Below are positions 1-10,100 of a stretch of DNA of 64,000 bases, in pieces (the stretch's first letter is position 1; every line of letters starts with the position of its first letter). The stretch is from Candidatus Methylopumilus sp. (GTDB taxonomy: Bacteria; Pseudomonadota; Gammaproteobacteria; Burkholderiales; Methylophilaceae), in NCBI GenBank assembly GCA_024640945.1, contig JAHEEA010000008.1, forward strand, positions 8,816 to 72,815, read 5' to 3'. The notes beneath the pieces are model-generated. The model was not told the DNA's origin, searched no databases, and saw nothing but the letters and a program-made list of their open reading frames with translations. The translations under genes were made by a program, and so were the position numbers.

Positions 1-120
1 ATACTGCTTGATGATGTAATGACAACAGGTGCAAGTTTGAACGCCTTGGCAAAAGCAGTGAAAGCAAAAGGCGCGGCTCATGTAGAATGTTGGCTTATTG
101 CAAGGACACTCCCTAAATAA
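1..120 (+). CDS. comF: ComF-type phosphoribosyltransferase, 3' end only
   Basis: Only the last 39 codons are inside the window; the frame is open from base 1 to a TAA at 118-120. The visible part begins with [12 protein letters not shown], the PRPP-binding loop of type I phosphoribosyltransferases, which in the ComF family (amidophosphoribosyltransferase-like competence proteins) lies near the C-terminus. That position fits the short tail seen here. trmL begins two bases after the stop, so the two are probably cotranscribed. The N-terminal zinc-finger region of ComF cannot be checked, so the family call rests on the loop and its position. Confidence 0.75.
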   Translation: MLLDDVMTTGASLNALAKAVKAKGAAHVECWLIARTLPK

Positions 121-122
121 TC

Positions 123-587
123 ATGTTTGATATTGTTTTATTTGAACCAGAAATCCCGCCCAATACAGGCAACATTATTCGCCTATGCGCCAACACCGGG
201 GCGCAATTACACTTAGTGAAGCCACTAGGATTTGAATTAGAAGACAAACAACTTAAGCGCGCAGGATTGGATTATCACGAATTTGCCACGCTCAAAGTCC
301 ACGAAAATTGGGATGACTGCAAAGCAGCCTTGGCAGGCAAACGTATGTTTGCAATTACCACCAAAGGCAGCACCACACATAGCGAAGTAACATTCAAAGC
401 AGGGGATGTTTTTGTATTTGGCCCAGAAACACGCGGGCTACCAGAAGAAATACGTAATGAATTTTCAGCAAGCAATCGACTCAGATTGCCAATGCTGCCT
501 GACAGCCGCAGTTTGAATTTATCAAACTCAGCCGCAGTATTGCTATATGAAGCTTGGCGGCAAATTGGTTTTGAGGGCGGCGTTTAG
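123..587 (+). CDS. trmL: tRNA (cytidine(34)-2'-O)-methyltransferase TrmL
   Basis: The 154-residue product is a SPOUT-class methyltransferase that 2'-O-methylates the wobble base of tRNA-Leu isoacceptors using S-adenosylmethionine. The start [20 protein letters not shown] is the family signature, followed by [14 protein letters not shown]. The C-terminal trefoil-knot elements are FGPETRGLP and [18 protein letters not shown]. Length matches TrmL/YibK exactly. It starts two bases after the comF stop, and its stop is 14 bases from the convergent gpsA stop. Confidence 0.95.
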   Translation: MFDIVLFEPEIPPNTGNIIRLCANTGAQLHLVKPLGFELEDKQLKRAGLDYHEFATLKVHENWDDCKAALAGKRMFAITTKGSTTHSEVTFKAGDVFVFGPETRGLPEEIRNEFSASNRLRLPMLPDSRSLNLSNSAAVLLYEAWRQIGFEGGV

Positions 588-601
588 CGCCTAAAAAGAC
601 A

Positions 602-1591
602 CTAAAACGACTCTTCTTTTTGATCGCGACCTAGTAAATCCATCACTGCATCGCGCGGCGATTTACCGTGAGACAACACTTGATCAACTTCATGCGTAAT
701 CGGCATATCCACACCTAAGTCTTGCGCACGCTTCACCACTTCACGAGCGGTATAGACACCTTCAGCCACATGACCCAAAGTCTCTAAAATTTCAGCCAAA
801 GGCTGGCCACTCGCCAACTGCAAACCCACTTCACGGTTACGTGAATATTGACCAGTACAAGTTAGGATTAAGTCCCCAGCCCCGGCTAGTCCCATGAAAG
901 TATCTTTTTGACCACCAAGCGCGATACCAAAACGGGTCATCTCTGCCAAGCCACGGGTAATTAAAGCTGCACGCGCATTGTTACCAAACTGCATCCCATC
1001 TGAAATGCCTGCAGCAATCGCCATGACGTTTTTTAACGCACCACCAACAGCAACCCCTGCAACATCCGTGCTGGTATAAACACGCAAATTACCACCATGA
1101 AGTGCAGCACCTGCCATTTGTGCGAACTCAGGATGATTAGCCGCTAAAGTCACTGCTGTAGGCAATCCACGCACCAATTCTGCTGCAAAACTAGGGCCAG
1201 ATAATGCACCCCAAGCCTGCGCATCTCCGAGCTCCTCAAATGCAACCTCATGAGGAAGTTTTGCACTCACAGGCTCAAGACCTTTATTCGCCCAAATCAC
1301 TGGCACGTTGATGCCAAGCTTTTTAATATCTTGCAAAATTGCGCGGAAACCAGATGTTGGCACCACAGACAAAATAAAGTCAGCGCCTTGCAACGCAATT
1401 GCTAAATCAGATTCAACACTTAAACGATCATTAAACTTAAAGTCACCTAGATATAATGGATTGGAACGTACTTTACGCATGCCATCGACATGCGAAGTTT
1501 TACGCGCCCATAAACAAACATCGTGTTTATGACTGATATGCATAGCCAGAGCGGTTCCCCATGCGCCAGCACCTAACACAGCAATTTTCAT
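602..1591 (-). CDS. gpsA: NAD(P)+-dependent glycerol-3-phosphate dehydrogenase
   Basis: The enzyme reduces dihydroxyacetone phosphate to sn-glycerol 3-phosphate for phospholipid synthesis. The N-terminus shows the Rossmann loop AVLGAGAWGTALA; later GALKNVMAIAAG contains the catalytic lysine region, and MGLAGAGDLILTC is a family signature. The 329-residue length is normal. I use the ATG at 1589-1591 because AAAGGA lies six bases upstream; a TTG one codon earlier is too close to that site. secB lies upstream on the same strand but is separated by a terminator-like hairpin at 1623-1653. Confidence 0.95.
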   Translation of the reverse strand: MKIAVLGAGAWGTALAMHISHKHDVCLWARKTSHVDGMRKVRSNPLYLGDFKFNDRLSVESDLAIALQGADFILSVVPTSGFRAILQDIKKLGINVPVIWANKGLEPVSAKLPHEVAFEELGDAQAWGALSGPSFAAELVRGLPTAVTLAANHPEFAQMAGAALHGGNLRVYTSTDVAGVAVGGALKNVMAIAAGISDGMQFGNNARAALITRGLAEMTRFGIALGGQKDTFMGLAGAGDLILTCTGQYSRNREVGLQLASGQPLAEILETLGHVAEGVYTAREVVKRAQDLGVDMPITHEVDQVLSHGKSPRDAVMDLLGRDQKEESF

Positions 1592-1622
1592 CAATAATCC
1601 TTTAGTTGCTTATCCAGAAATC

Positions 1623-1653
1623 AAAAAGCGAGACTATCGCTAGCCTCGCTTTT
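1623..1653 (-). terminator. Rho-independent terminator between secB and gpsA
   Basis: A nine-base stem (AAAAGCGAG with CTCGCTTTT) encloses a 12-base loop. Read on the minus strand it ends in a T-run, so it should terminate transcription coming from secB before gpsA. Confidence 0.6.
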
Positions 1654-1691
1654 GAATTTTGAATTTTGCATTTAACACCACCACTCAAAAA

Positions 1692-2192
1692 TTAGTGTGT
1701 TGTTTTATCAGCTTCAGCTTGCGCTTGTTGTTGCTTCTGTTGCGCATACAAAGCTTCAAAGTTAATTGGGCTTAACACTACTGATGGGAAGCCAGCACGT
1801 ACTGACAAATCAGAAACAACTTCACGTGCATACGGGAATAGAATATTCGGGCATGTGATGCTGAAAATGATTTCCAAGTTATCTTCTGGCACATTGTGCA
1901 CTTGGAAAATACCTGCTTGAGCAACTTCAATCAAAAATACTGTTTTGTCTGCAAGCTTAGAAGTTACAGTAATCGTTAACACGACTTCATAAACGCCTTC
2001 ATCTAATTTGCTTGCTGAGTTACTGATCTCGATGCCCACTTGAGGCACTTCACGCTCCGTAAAAATTTGAGGTGCATTAGGAATCTCTAATGACAAATCT
2101 TTCACATACAATTTTTCAATGCCGAAACCAGGTTGTGGCATTTGGCCTTCTGCTTGGGTTTCTGCTGTTTGGTCTGCTGCACTCGTTGCCAT
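1692..2192 (-). CDS. secB: Protein-export chaperone SecB
   Basis: This 166-residue cytoplasmic tetrameric chaperone keeps precursor proteins unfolded and delivers them to SecA. Typical segments are KLYVKDLSLEIPNAP near residues 25-40, the FLIEVAQAGIFQV strand, and NILFPYAREVVSDL. The N-terminus (about 20 residues) and C-terminus (Gln/Ala rich) are low-complexity tails, common in this family. grxC lies 94 bases upstream on the same strand; grxC-secB-gpsA is a common order in proteobacteria. Confidence 0.95.
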   Translation of the reverse strand: MATSAADQTAETQAEGQMPQPGFGIEKLYVKDLSLEIPNAPQIFTEREVPQVGIEISNSASKLDEGVYEVVLTITVTSKLADKTVFLIEVAQAGIFQVHNVPEDNLEIIFSITCPNILFPYAREVVSDLSVRAGFPSVVLSPINFEALYAQQKQQQAQAEADKTTH

Positions 2193-2286
2193 AACTAATC
2201 CTAAAATTTAATAATGAGAGGTTATTGGATAAATCAAAAACGCTATTTTAACTGATGATGCTAGTAATTGCTTAGAATCGCAATTT

Positions 2287-2547
2287 TTATGCTTGAGCTA
2301 ACAAAGGATCCAAGCCACCAGCCTGATCCAAAGCACGCAAATCATCAAATCCACCAACATGATGATCCCCAATGTAAATCTGCGGCACAGTACGACGGCC
2401 AGTTTTTGCCATCATGATATCTCTTTGCTCGGGATCTAAATCGATTCGAATTTTCTCGATATCTGTCACGCCCTTACTGTTTAAAAGCTTTTCTGCATTT
2501 AAGCAAAATGGACAACTTGCGCTTGTAAACATCACAATCTTCGACAT
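2287..2547 (-). CDS. grxC: Glutaredoxin 3
   Basis: A small thiol-disulfide oxidoreductase of 86 residues. The active site CPFC follows the first strand (KIVMFTSASCPFC), and later RTVPQIYIG (cis-Pro glutathione site) and HHVGGFDDLRAL complete the fold. I chose the ATG at 2545-2547 because an AGGAA site precedes it; an earlier in-frame ATG at 2577 would add ten residues that are not part of the glutaredoxin fold. It lies upstream of secB on the same strand and is divergent from gpmI. Confidence 0.93.
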   Translation of the reverse strand: MSKIVMFTSASCPFCLNAEKLLNSKGVTDIEKIRIDLDPEQRDIMMAKTGRRTVPQIYIGDHHVGGFDDLRALDQAGGLDPLLAQA

Positions 2548-2748
2548 GAACTTTCCTTTTTTAAATAAACAAATCAATTATCAGCCCAGAATTGTACAGA
2601 AGAATTGGCATATCACATCAACGAAGGTTAAAGAAAGAAGCCTAAATGCTTATAAAATCAGCGACAACAGAAAAATTAATGCAGATTTATTAGTCGAAAA
2701 TCACTAAAATAACATATCAAACTCAATAGCCTTTGGAAATTCAAAAGT

Positions 2749-4302
2749 ATGCACGTCACACCTGTTGTTTTACTCATTCTGGATGGATTTGGTTATCGCG
2801 AAGACATCACTGACAACGCGATTGCTCAAGCCAACAAACCAAACTGGGTCAAACTCTGGGAAACTTATCCTCACACTTTAATCAATGCTTCAGAAAGCTT
2901 TGTCGGATTGCCAGAAGGCCAAATGGGCAACTCTGAAGTTGGGCATCTTAACATTGGTGCTGGACGTATCGTGTTTCAAGAATTTGAGCGTATCAATAAC
3001 GCTATCAGCAGCGGTAGTTTTTTCAAAAATGACGTATTGATTGAAGCAACGAATAAAGCCAAACAAAACGACAAAGCGCTTCATATACTAGGGTTAATCT
3101 CAGATGGCGGTGTCCATAGTCACCAAGATCATATCCATGCCATGATTAAAATGGCGGCAGCTCAAGGCCTCACTAAAATTTACGTTCATGCATTCTTAGA
3201 TGGACGAGACACCCCGCCAATCAGCGCTAAACCTTATCTTGAAAAATTAGAGCAAGAGATCGCAAAAATAGGCGCAGGCAAAATTGTCTCTGTCTGCGGT
3301 CGCTACTATGCAATGGATAGAGATAAACGTTGGGAGCGTGTGCAACCAGCTTACCAACTACTGACCGAAGGCACGGCAGAATTTACAGCGGAAACTGCAA
3401 CAGAAGCATTAGCACAAGCTTATGCACGAGGTGAAAATGATGAGTTTGTGAAAGCAACTGCAATTCGTGCAAATGGTGAAACTCCTGTTTTTGTAGAAGA
3501 TGGGGACGTAATTGTTTTCATGAACTTCCGCTCAGATCGCGCACGTCAAATGACAAGCTGCTTTTTAGATCCTAATTTTGATGGGTTCAAACGAAACAAA
3601 CTCCCTAAGCTAGCAGGTTATTACACCCTCACCATGTACGACAAAAACGAAGTGAATGCAAAAGCTGTGTTTCCACCTAGCGATGTCAATAACACCTTTG
3701 GTGAATATATCTCCGGACTCGGTCTCAAGCAATTACGTATCGCAGAAACTGAAAAGTATCCACACGTCACTTTCTTTTTCAACGGCGGCGAAGAAAAGGT
3801 ATTCAATGGAGAGGATCGCATCTTAGTCCCATCGCCTAAAGTGGCGACTTACGATTTACAACCCGAGATGAGTGCATTTGAACTCACCGACAAATTAGAA
3901 GCCGCAATTCTCAGTAATCAATATAGCGCGATCATTTGCAATTACGCTAACTGCGATATGGTTGGTCACACTGGCATCATGTCTGCGGCAATTAAAGCGG
4001 TTGAGACTTTAGATACTTGTATTGGGCGCATCGTAAAAGCGGCACAAAGTGTTGGCGGTGAAGTCATTATTACTGCAGATCACGGAAACGTTGAAATGAT
4101 GCAAGACGTTACGAATAACCAACCACATACGCAACATACGACTAATTTAGTGCCTATGCTATACATTGGTCGCCCAGCAACAGCTGCAGCATCAGGGGCG
4201 CTTTCTGATTTATCCCCAACACTTTTAAAAATGATGGGCTTGCCACAGCCGGCTGAAATGACAGGTCATGCTTTAATTCAATTTAATGACACACATGCTT
4301 AA
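2749..4302 (+). CDS. gpmI: 2,3-bisphosphoglycerate-independent phosphoglycerate mutase
   Basis: A cytoplasmic Mn-dependent enzyme that interconverts 3- and 2-phosphoglycerate. At 517 residues it has the usual length. The N-terminus VVLLILDGFGYRED carries the first metal ligand, and GQMGNSEVGHLNIGAGR holds the catalytic serine that is phosphorylated. HSHQDHIHAM and AFLDGRDTPP are substrate-domain motifs, and ITADHGNVE near the C-terminus carries further metal ligands. The last 17 bases overlap envC, a pairing common in proteobacteria. Confidence 0.96.
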   Translation: MHVTPVVLLILDGFGYREDITDNAIAQANKPNWVKLWETYPHTLINASESFVGLPEGQMGNSEVGHLNIGAGRIVFQEFERINNAISSGSFFKNDVLIEATNKAKQNDKALHILGLISDGGVHSHQDHIHAMIKMAAAQGLTKIYVHAFLDGRDTPPISAKPYLEKLEQEIAKIGAGKIVSVCGRYYAMDRDKRWERVQPAYQLLTEGTAEFTAETATEALAQAYARGENDEFVKATAIRANGETPVFVEDGDVIVFMNFRSDRARQMTSCFLDPNFDGFKRNKLPKLAGYYTLTMYDKNEVNAKAVFPPSDVNNTFGEYISGLGLKQLRIAETEKYPHVTFFFNGGEEKVFNGEDRILVPSPKVATYDLQPEMSAFELTDKLEAAILSNQYSAIICNYANCDMVGHTGIMSAAIKAVETLDTCIGRIVKAAQSVGGEVIITADHGNVEMMQDVTNNQPHTQHTTNLVPMLYIGRPATAAASGALSDLSPTLLKMMGLPQPAEMTGHALIQFNDTHA

Positions 4303-5692
4303 CTCAAAAAAATTAATTAAACAGCTATTGTTTATAAGCCTTGTCCTTCCGCTGTTAAGCATCAGCTTGGGTGGACATGCGGCCAACAAATCAGAAAATA
4401 CCAAAGTAGAGAAATCAAAAAAAGCCGAAAAAACACAGCATAAAAAGTCAGCGCCTAGAAAAATGGTGCCTGATGAAAAAAATGCAAAGAAAATATCTAA
4501 TGAAAAACCAAAAGAAAGTTTATCTAACATCCATGAGCGCATAGAAAAACTCAAGAAAGATTTAGATCAAACTAAAGAAGCGCATGCCGACGTCGCTGAT
4601 GCGCTGAAAAAAAGTGAAAAAGCGATTAGCGAAACCAATCGAAAACTTTTTGAGATTAAACAAGATCATCAAAAATACAGCGAGACTCTACAAGTACTAC
4701 AACAAAAAAAATCAAGTTTAGAAAGCAGGCTTGGTCAGCAACAAGCGCAACTCAGTAAACAACTTTACCAACAATACGTCCATGGTGAAACGCAATATTT
4801 GCCGATTATTTTAGATGCCAAAAATCCAAGTGAGATTTCCAGACAACTACAATATTTGTCTTACGTTGGCCACGCGCGCAGCGATTTAATAGACTCCATG
4901 CAACATAATTTGGGCAAGGTTACAAAGCTCAATGAGGAAACAGCAACCACGCTTAAACAAGTCGCTGAATTAAAAAACCAACAAGAAGCTGCTAAGCAAA
5001 ATTTAGAAAAAGAGAAAGAAAATAAAGCAAAAGTGTTAGAAACACTTTCGTCAAAAATTGATGCTCAACGCAATGAAATTAGTAAGCTAAAACGTGATGA
5101 AAAAAATCTATCAGATTTAGTTGAGAGACTCGCAAAAGCTGCACAAACAAAAGCTTCCCCTAAGAAATCAACAGCATCAACGAGCAAATCAGATCAGACT
5201 TCAGTAGCGTCCCGTACTGAAGAAAAAATGCCTAGCCAACCAATCACCGTTGCTAAGAACGAAACGCTACCAAGTGCTGGATTCGATGGTGGTGACTTTT
5301 CAGCACTTCGTGGCAAGCTACATCTGCCAGTCAGAGGAGAGGTTAGCAATCGCTTTGGTGCAACGCGTGAAGACACTGGCGTCACCTGGAAAGGTTTGTT
5401 TATTCGCTCGCCAGAAGGTAGCGAAGTGAAGTCTATTGCGAACGGGAAAATTGTATTTGCTGACTGGATGCGAGGCTTTGGTAATTTACTCATCATCGAC
5501 CACGGAGATGGCTACATGAGCTTGTATGGTAATAACCAAGCACTACTCCGAAAAATGGGGGATACCGTTAAGTCTGGAGACACCATTGCTTCTGTAGGGA
5601 ATAGCGGCGGAAATGAAACTGCTGGTTTGTATTATGAATTACGCAAACAAAGTAAACCATTTGATCCGATGAGCTGGAGTGTTGCTCGCTAA
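4286..5692 (+). CDS. envC: Murein hydrolase activator EnvC
   Basis: A periplasmic activator of the amidases that split septal peptidoglycan. A signal peptide (about residues 1-35) is followed by a long Lys/Glu-rich coiled coil (about 75-290), a Ser/Thr-rich linker and a C-terminal LytM domain (about 345-468). The LytM active site is degenerate: the usual HxxxD and HxH are replaced around GVTWKG and LYYELR. This fits EnvC as a non-catalytic activator. The ATG at 4295 is an equally possible start. The stop abuts the convergent pyrD stop with no gap. Confidence 0.88.
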   Translation: MTHMLNSKKLIKQLLFISLVLPLLSISLGGHAANKSENTKVEKSKKAEKTQHKKSAPRKMVPDEKNAKKISNEKPKESLSNIHERIEKLKKDLDQTKEAHADVADALKKSEKAISETNRKLFEIKQDHQKYSETLQVLQQKKSSLESRLGQQQAQLSKQLYQQYVHGETQYLPIILDAKNPSEISRQLQYLSYVGHARSDLIDSMQHNLGKVTKLNEETATTLKQVAELKNQQEAAKQNLEKEKENKAKVLETLSSKIDAQRNEISKLKRDEKNLSDLVERLAKAAQTKASPKKSTASTSKSDQTSVASRTEEKMPSQPITVAKNETLPSAGFDGGDFSALRGKLHLPVRGEVSNRFGATREDTGVTWKGLFIRSPEGSEVKSIANGKIVFADWMRGFGNLLIIDHGDGYMSLYGNNQALLRKMGDTVKSGDTIASVGNSGGNETAGLYYELRKQSKPFDPMSWSVAR

Positions 5693-6709
5693 TTAAGCAA
5701 GCGCTTTTGCAACCTCACGCACTAGAGATGGACCGCGATAAATTAGGCCACTATAAACTTGCACCAAACTAGCACCAGCTTCAATCTTCTCAATTGCATC
5801 AGCGCCACTCATAATTCCACCCACACCAATAATTGGCAACTCTCCAGCCAATTGATTGGAAAGGTGACGAATCACTTGACTGGATTTATCTCGCACAGGT
5901 GTGCCAGATAAACCGCCAGTCTCAGCGCCATTCTTCATACCCTCAACACCCTCACGCGACAGTGTTGTATTCGTTGCAATTACCGCATCGAATTGATGTG
6001 CTTTTAACAAATCTGCGATTTCAATAATCTGCTCATATTCTAGATCCGGTGCAATTTTTAGAGCAATCGGTACATATTTTCGATGCTTTTGTGTCAATGC
6101 AGTTTGTTCGGCCTTTAAGGTTCCTAACAAAGCATCCAAGGCTTCTTTTTCTTGCAGCTGCCGTAAATTTTTAGTATTAGGCGAAGAAATATTGACCGTA
6201 ATGTAACTTGCGTAACGGTAAACTTTACGCATGCAAATCAAATAATCATCAACAGCTCGCTCATTCGGCGTATCAAAATTCTTACCAATATTAATACCAA
6301 GAATACCTCGATATTTCGAGGCTTTAACATTCTGAATAAGCTGATCAACCCCTAGATTATTAAATCCAAAACGATTGATGATTCCTTGCGCTTCTTTCAC
6401 TCTAAATAACCTAGGCTTTGGATTTCCAGGCTGTGGTCGTGGCGTCACAGTTCCGACTTCAATAAAGCCAAAACCTAATGCAGCCATGCCATCAATGAAT
6501 GCGCCATTTTTATCTAATCCTGCAGCGAGTCCTACTGCATTAGGAAAAGTCAGCCCCATCACTTGACGAGGGATACCATGCACTGGATTATATAAGCTGC
6601 TGAGCAAGCCAATCTGCTCAGCAAGCTTAAGGCTCTTAAGAGTTAAATCATGTGCGTATTCAGCATCAAGCTGGAATAAAAATGGCTTTACGAGAGAATA
6701 TAGATTCAT
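5693..6709 (-). CDS. pyrD: Dihydroorotate dehydrogenase (quinone), class 2
   Basis: The membrane-associated flavoenzyme oxidises dihydroorotate to orotate in pyrimidine synthesis and passes electrons to quinone. The 338-residue length and N-terminal helices ([19 protein letters not shown]) identify the class 2 type. FMN-site motifs include [25 protein letters not shown] (catalytic Ser region), IATNTT and [11 protein letters not shown]. It starts about 50 bases below the PII-like gene of the metal-efflux operon, but nothing links the functions. Confidence 0.96.
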   Translation of the reverse strand: MNLYSLVKPFLFQLDAEYAHDLTLKSLKLAEQIGLLSSLYNPVHGIPRQVMGLTFPNAVGLAAGLDKNGAFIDGMAALGFGFIEVGTVTPRPQPGNPKPRLFRVKEAQGIINRFGFNNLGVDQLIQNVKASKYRGILGINIGKNFDTPNERAVDDYLICMRKVYRYASYITVNISSPNTKNLRQLQEKEALDALLGTLKAEQTALTQKHRKYVPIALKIAPDLEYEQIIEIADLLKAHQFDAVIATNTTLSREGVEGMKNGAETGGLSGTPVRDKSSQVIRHLSNQLAGELPIIGVGGIMSGADAIEKIEAGASLVQVYSGLIYRGPSLVREVAKALA

Positions 6710-6759
6710 AGGATTATTTTACTTGAAAACTCGAAAATCACCTTGAGTTCAAATACTGA

Positions 6760-7101
6760 TTAATCACACTCATGGACAATAATTTGCTCTGATAGTCGAA
6801 TCATACGTTCAACAGGCGTCACCCAAACAATGCCGTCGCCAACCTGACCTGTATGTCCAACCTCAACCAAAATTTGAAGTGCTCCCTCAACTAACTCGTC
6901 CGGCAAAACCATTTCGATGCGCACCTTAGGGCTGTAATCAGTCAGCTCTTCAATAATGCCTTGAGAAGGTTTTGCACAATGCGGGCCACATCCATCTACT
7001 TTAGATATAGTCATCCCAGGAAAACTTTTAATATTTCTAAAAGCCGATCGCACTTTAGCTAATCGGTTGGGCTGTATCACAGCTTTAATTTCTTTCATCA
7101 T
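6760..7101 (-). CDS. PII-like protein of a heavy-metal RND operon
   Basis: At 113 residues it matches the length and fold pattern of PII (GlnB/GlnK) trimers: the start KEIKAVIQPNRLAKVRSAF, the strand KVRIEMVLPDELVEGAL, the B-loop GHTGQVGDGIVWV and VERMIRLS. The T-loop is different. The uridylylated tyrosine region of GlnB is missing, and C38, H41 and C42 lie there (GCGPHC), with a further H and C at the very C-terminus (HECD). It lies 18 bases after the CzcA-like gene, so it is the last gene of the efflux operon. A metal-sensing or transporter-modulating role is inference from position and these residues. Confidence 0.75.
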   Translation of the reverse strand: MMKEIKAVIQPNRLAKVRSAFRNIKSFPGMTISKVDGCGPHCAKPSQGIIEELTDYSPKVRIEMVLPDELVEGALQILVEVGHTGQVGDGIVWVTPVERMIRLSEQIIVHECD

Positions 7102-7119
7102 TTTTGAAATTTCCTTTAA

Positions 7120-10100
7120 CTAAGCTTCGATTCTTTTTTCTTCAAATTTACGATACAGAGTTGGCACAACCACCAAGGTAAGCAAAGTAGATGTAATCAA
7201 ACCACCAATCACTACGATCGCCAACGGCCTCTGAATTTCAGACCCTGGCCCCGTTGCAAACAAGAATGGGACTAAAGCTAACATAGCCACTGTCGCCGTC
7301 ATCATCACAGGTCTAAAACGTTGTTGGCAGCCACGAATAATCGCTTCTGTTTGGCTCATGCCATCGTCACGCAAATGACGAATGTAAGACACCAACACAA
7401 CCCCATTTAAAACAGCAATGCCCCATAAGGCGATAAAACCAACAGATGCTGGAACAGATAAATACTCACCTGTAACAAACAGTGCAAAAATACCGCCAAT
7501 AGAAGCAAAAGGAAGGACCATGATAATCATCGTAGCGTAACGCACAGAGTTAAATAATAAGAACAGTAAAAAGAAAATTGCACCAATAGTAATTGGAATA
7601 ATCACCGCCAAATGACTTAGTGCTCGCTCCATATTCTGGAATTGACCACCAAACTCCAAATAATATCCATCGGGTAATTTTAATTTACTATCTAAGTCTT
7701 TTTGTAACTCCGCAACAAAGCCACCCAAATCTCGATCTTTCACGTTCACGCCAACAACAATTCGACGTTTAGCAAGTTCTCGACTAATTTGTGCTGGACC
7801 ATCTCGAACTTCAATCTTAGCCAAGTCACGTAATGCAACGCGACTACCATTAGGTGATGTTAATAAAATATCACCAATAGCCTCTGCGTTATTACGGAAG
7901 CTTTCTGGATATCGAACTGCCGCACTAAAACGTCGCTGACCTTCAAATACCTCAGTCGCAACTTTACCGCCAATCGCAGTTTCAATGACATCATGGACAT
8001 CTGAAGCATTGATACCATGACGTGCAATTTCATTACGATCAATTGTGATATTCAAATATTGCTGACCTGATACTTTTTCAACACGCATATCAGTTGCACC
8101 ACGAATTTCACCGGCCAGTTTGGCAATCTCTTCGGCTTTCGCTTTTAATACCGCCATATCTTCACCGAAAATTTTCACAGCCACATCAGAACGAACACCC
8201 GTCAACAACTCGTCTACACGATCAGAAATCGGTTGAGCCATGACCACTTGCGCGCCTGGTAAAACACGTAAGCGATTTTGAATTTCAGCAGCAATCGTGT
8301 CCTGAGTCCAACCCTTAGGCCATGTATTACGTGGATTCAAACTCACAATAGGTGATGACTCATTTTGACTTTGTGGGTCAGCAGGACTCTCGCCTCGACC
8401 CAAACCTGAAACGGCAGATTTCACACCAGGAATTTTAGAAATAATTGCCATGGCATCCATTTCCATTTTGATGGACTCATCTAATGAAATATTAGGAACA
8501 CGAATCACATTAGGAACAATCGAGCCTTCTTTCATTTCAGGGATAAAAGATGTCCCTAATAATGGAACCGTCAACAATGAAACAACGAAAACCGAGACTG
8601 CGGTTGTAATCGTTTTTTTGTCATTATTTAATGCCCAATTAAGCATTTTTAAATATGGCTTTTTCATGAACTGAATGAAACGTGTATCTTCACCACTACC
8701 ACCCTTTAATACATATGAACAAAGCACTGGAGAGAGTGTTAAAGAAAGTATCAGTGAAACAAATAAAGCAATCGCGATAGTCAAAGCCAAAGGCGCAAAC
8801 ATTTTGCCTTCCATGCCTTCTAGCGTCATTAACGGTAGAAAAACTAAAATAATTATTCCTACACCAAACAGCACTGGAGTTCCGACTTCTGTTGCAGCTT
8901 CTAGAACGACACGAATCTTACTTTCACCTGGCCGATGTCCTAACTGATGAAAAGCGTTCTCAACAACCACGACAGAACCATCAACCATCAAGCCTATCGC
9001 AATCGCCAAGCCCCCAAGCGACATTAAATTCGCTGATATTCCGTAATGGTTCATGGCCATAAAAGTGATAAGCGGGGTCAATACCAAAGTCCCTACAACA
9101 ATCAAACTAGAGCGCACATCACCTAAAAATAAAAACAAAATCACAATCACTAAAATGATGCCTTCGATAAGCACTTTAGTGACCGTATGCAAGGCTGCAT
9201 CGACTAATTCACTACGATCGTAGAAGGGAGTAATTTGCAAACCACCAGGTAAAATACCTTTAGCATTAACTTCAGCAACACGCTCCTTAATGCGACTCAC
9301 AACCTCTTTCGCATTACCGCCACGCATCATCATCACAATGCCACCGACTGATTCTGTTTCACCGTTTTTAATCAAGGCACCAACACGCACTTCACTGCCC
9401 AATTTAACTTCGGCAACATCACGCATATAAACTGGTACGCCGTTTTGCTCTTTCAAAACGATGCTAAGAATATCATCTAGGTTCTGAATTAAACCTACAC
9501 CGCGAATCAAATATTGTTCTGCATAATGCGGTAAAACACCACCACCACTATTCGCATTATTTCTAGCTAATGCCGCATAAATATCATTTAACTTAAGGCC
9601 GTAATAATTCATACGGTCCGGATTAACCAGTGCTTGATACTGCTTAACATAACCGCCTTGGGAATTGATTTCAGCAACCCCAGGAATGCCACGTAACAAA
9701 GGACGCACCACCCAATCTTGCACTGAGCGACGCTCTGTTAATTCTTCAACAGATAACGCTTTTTTTCCGTCTGTTTTTTTATCGAGCGTAAATTGATAAA
9801 CCTCACCTAAGCCAGTCGAAACAGGCCCAAGAATAGGTGTCACACCCTGCGGCATTTTGTCGGCAACTTCCATCAAACGCTCCATCACTAACTGCCGAGC
9901 AAAATAAACATCCGTGCTTTCAGTGAATACTAGCGTGATTAAAGACAAGCCGTTTTTATTGAGCGACCGCATTTCAGTCAACCCAGGCAAGCCGGTCATG
10001 CCGATTTCTAGAGGTACTGTAATGAATCGTTCTACTTCTTCAGGGGACTTTCCTGTTGCCTGTGTTGCAATAAGCACCTGCACATTCGTCACATCAGGAA

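Noticed and set aside
2414-2707. 97-codon plus-strand frame
   Set aside because: It is antisense to grxC over half its length and shows no protein-like pattern or ribosome site.
4273-4554. 93-codon minus-strand frame
   Set aside because: It is antisense to the lysine-rich start of envC; its Phe/Ser-rich translation is the usual shadow of Lys codons.
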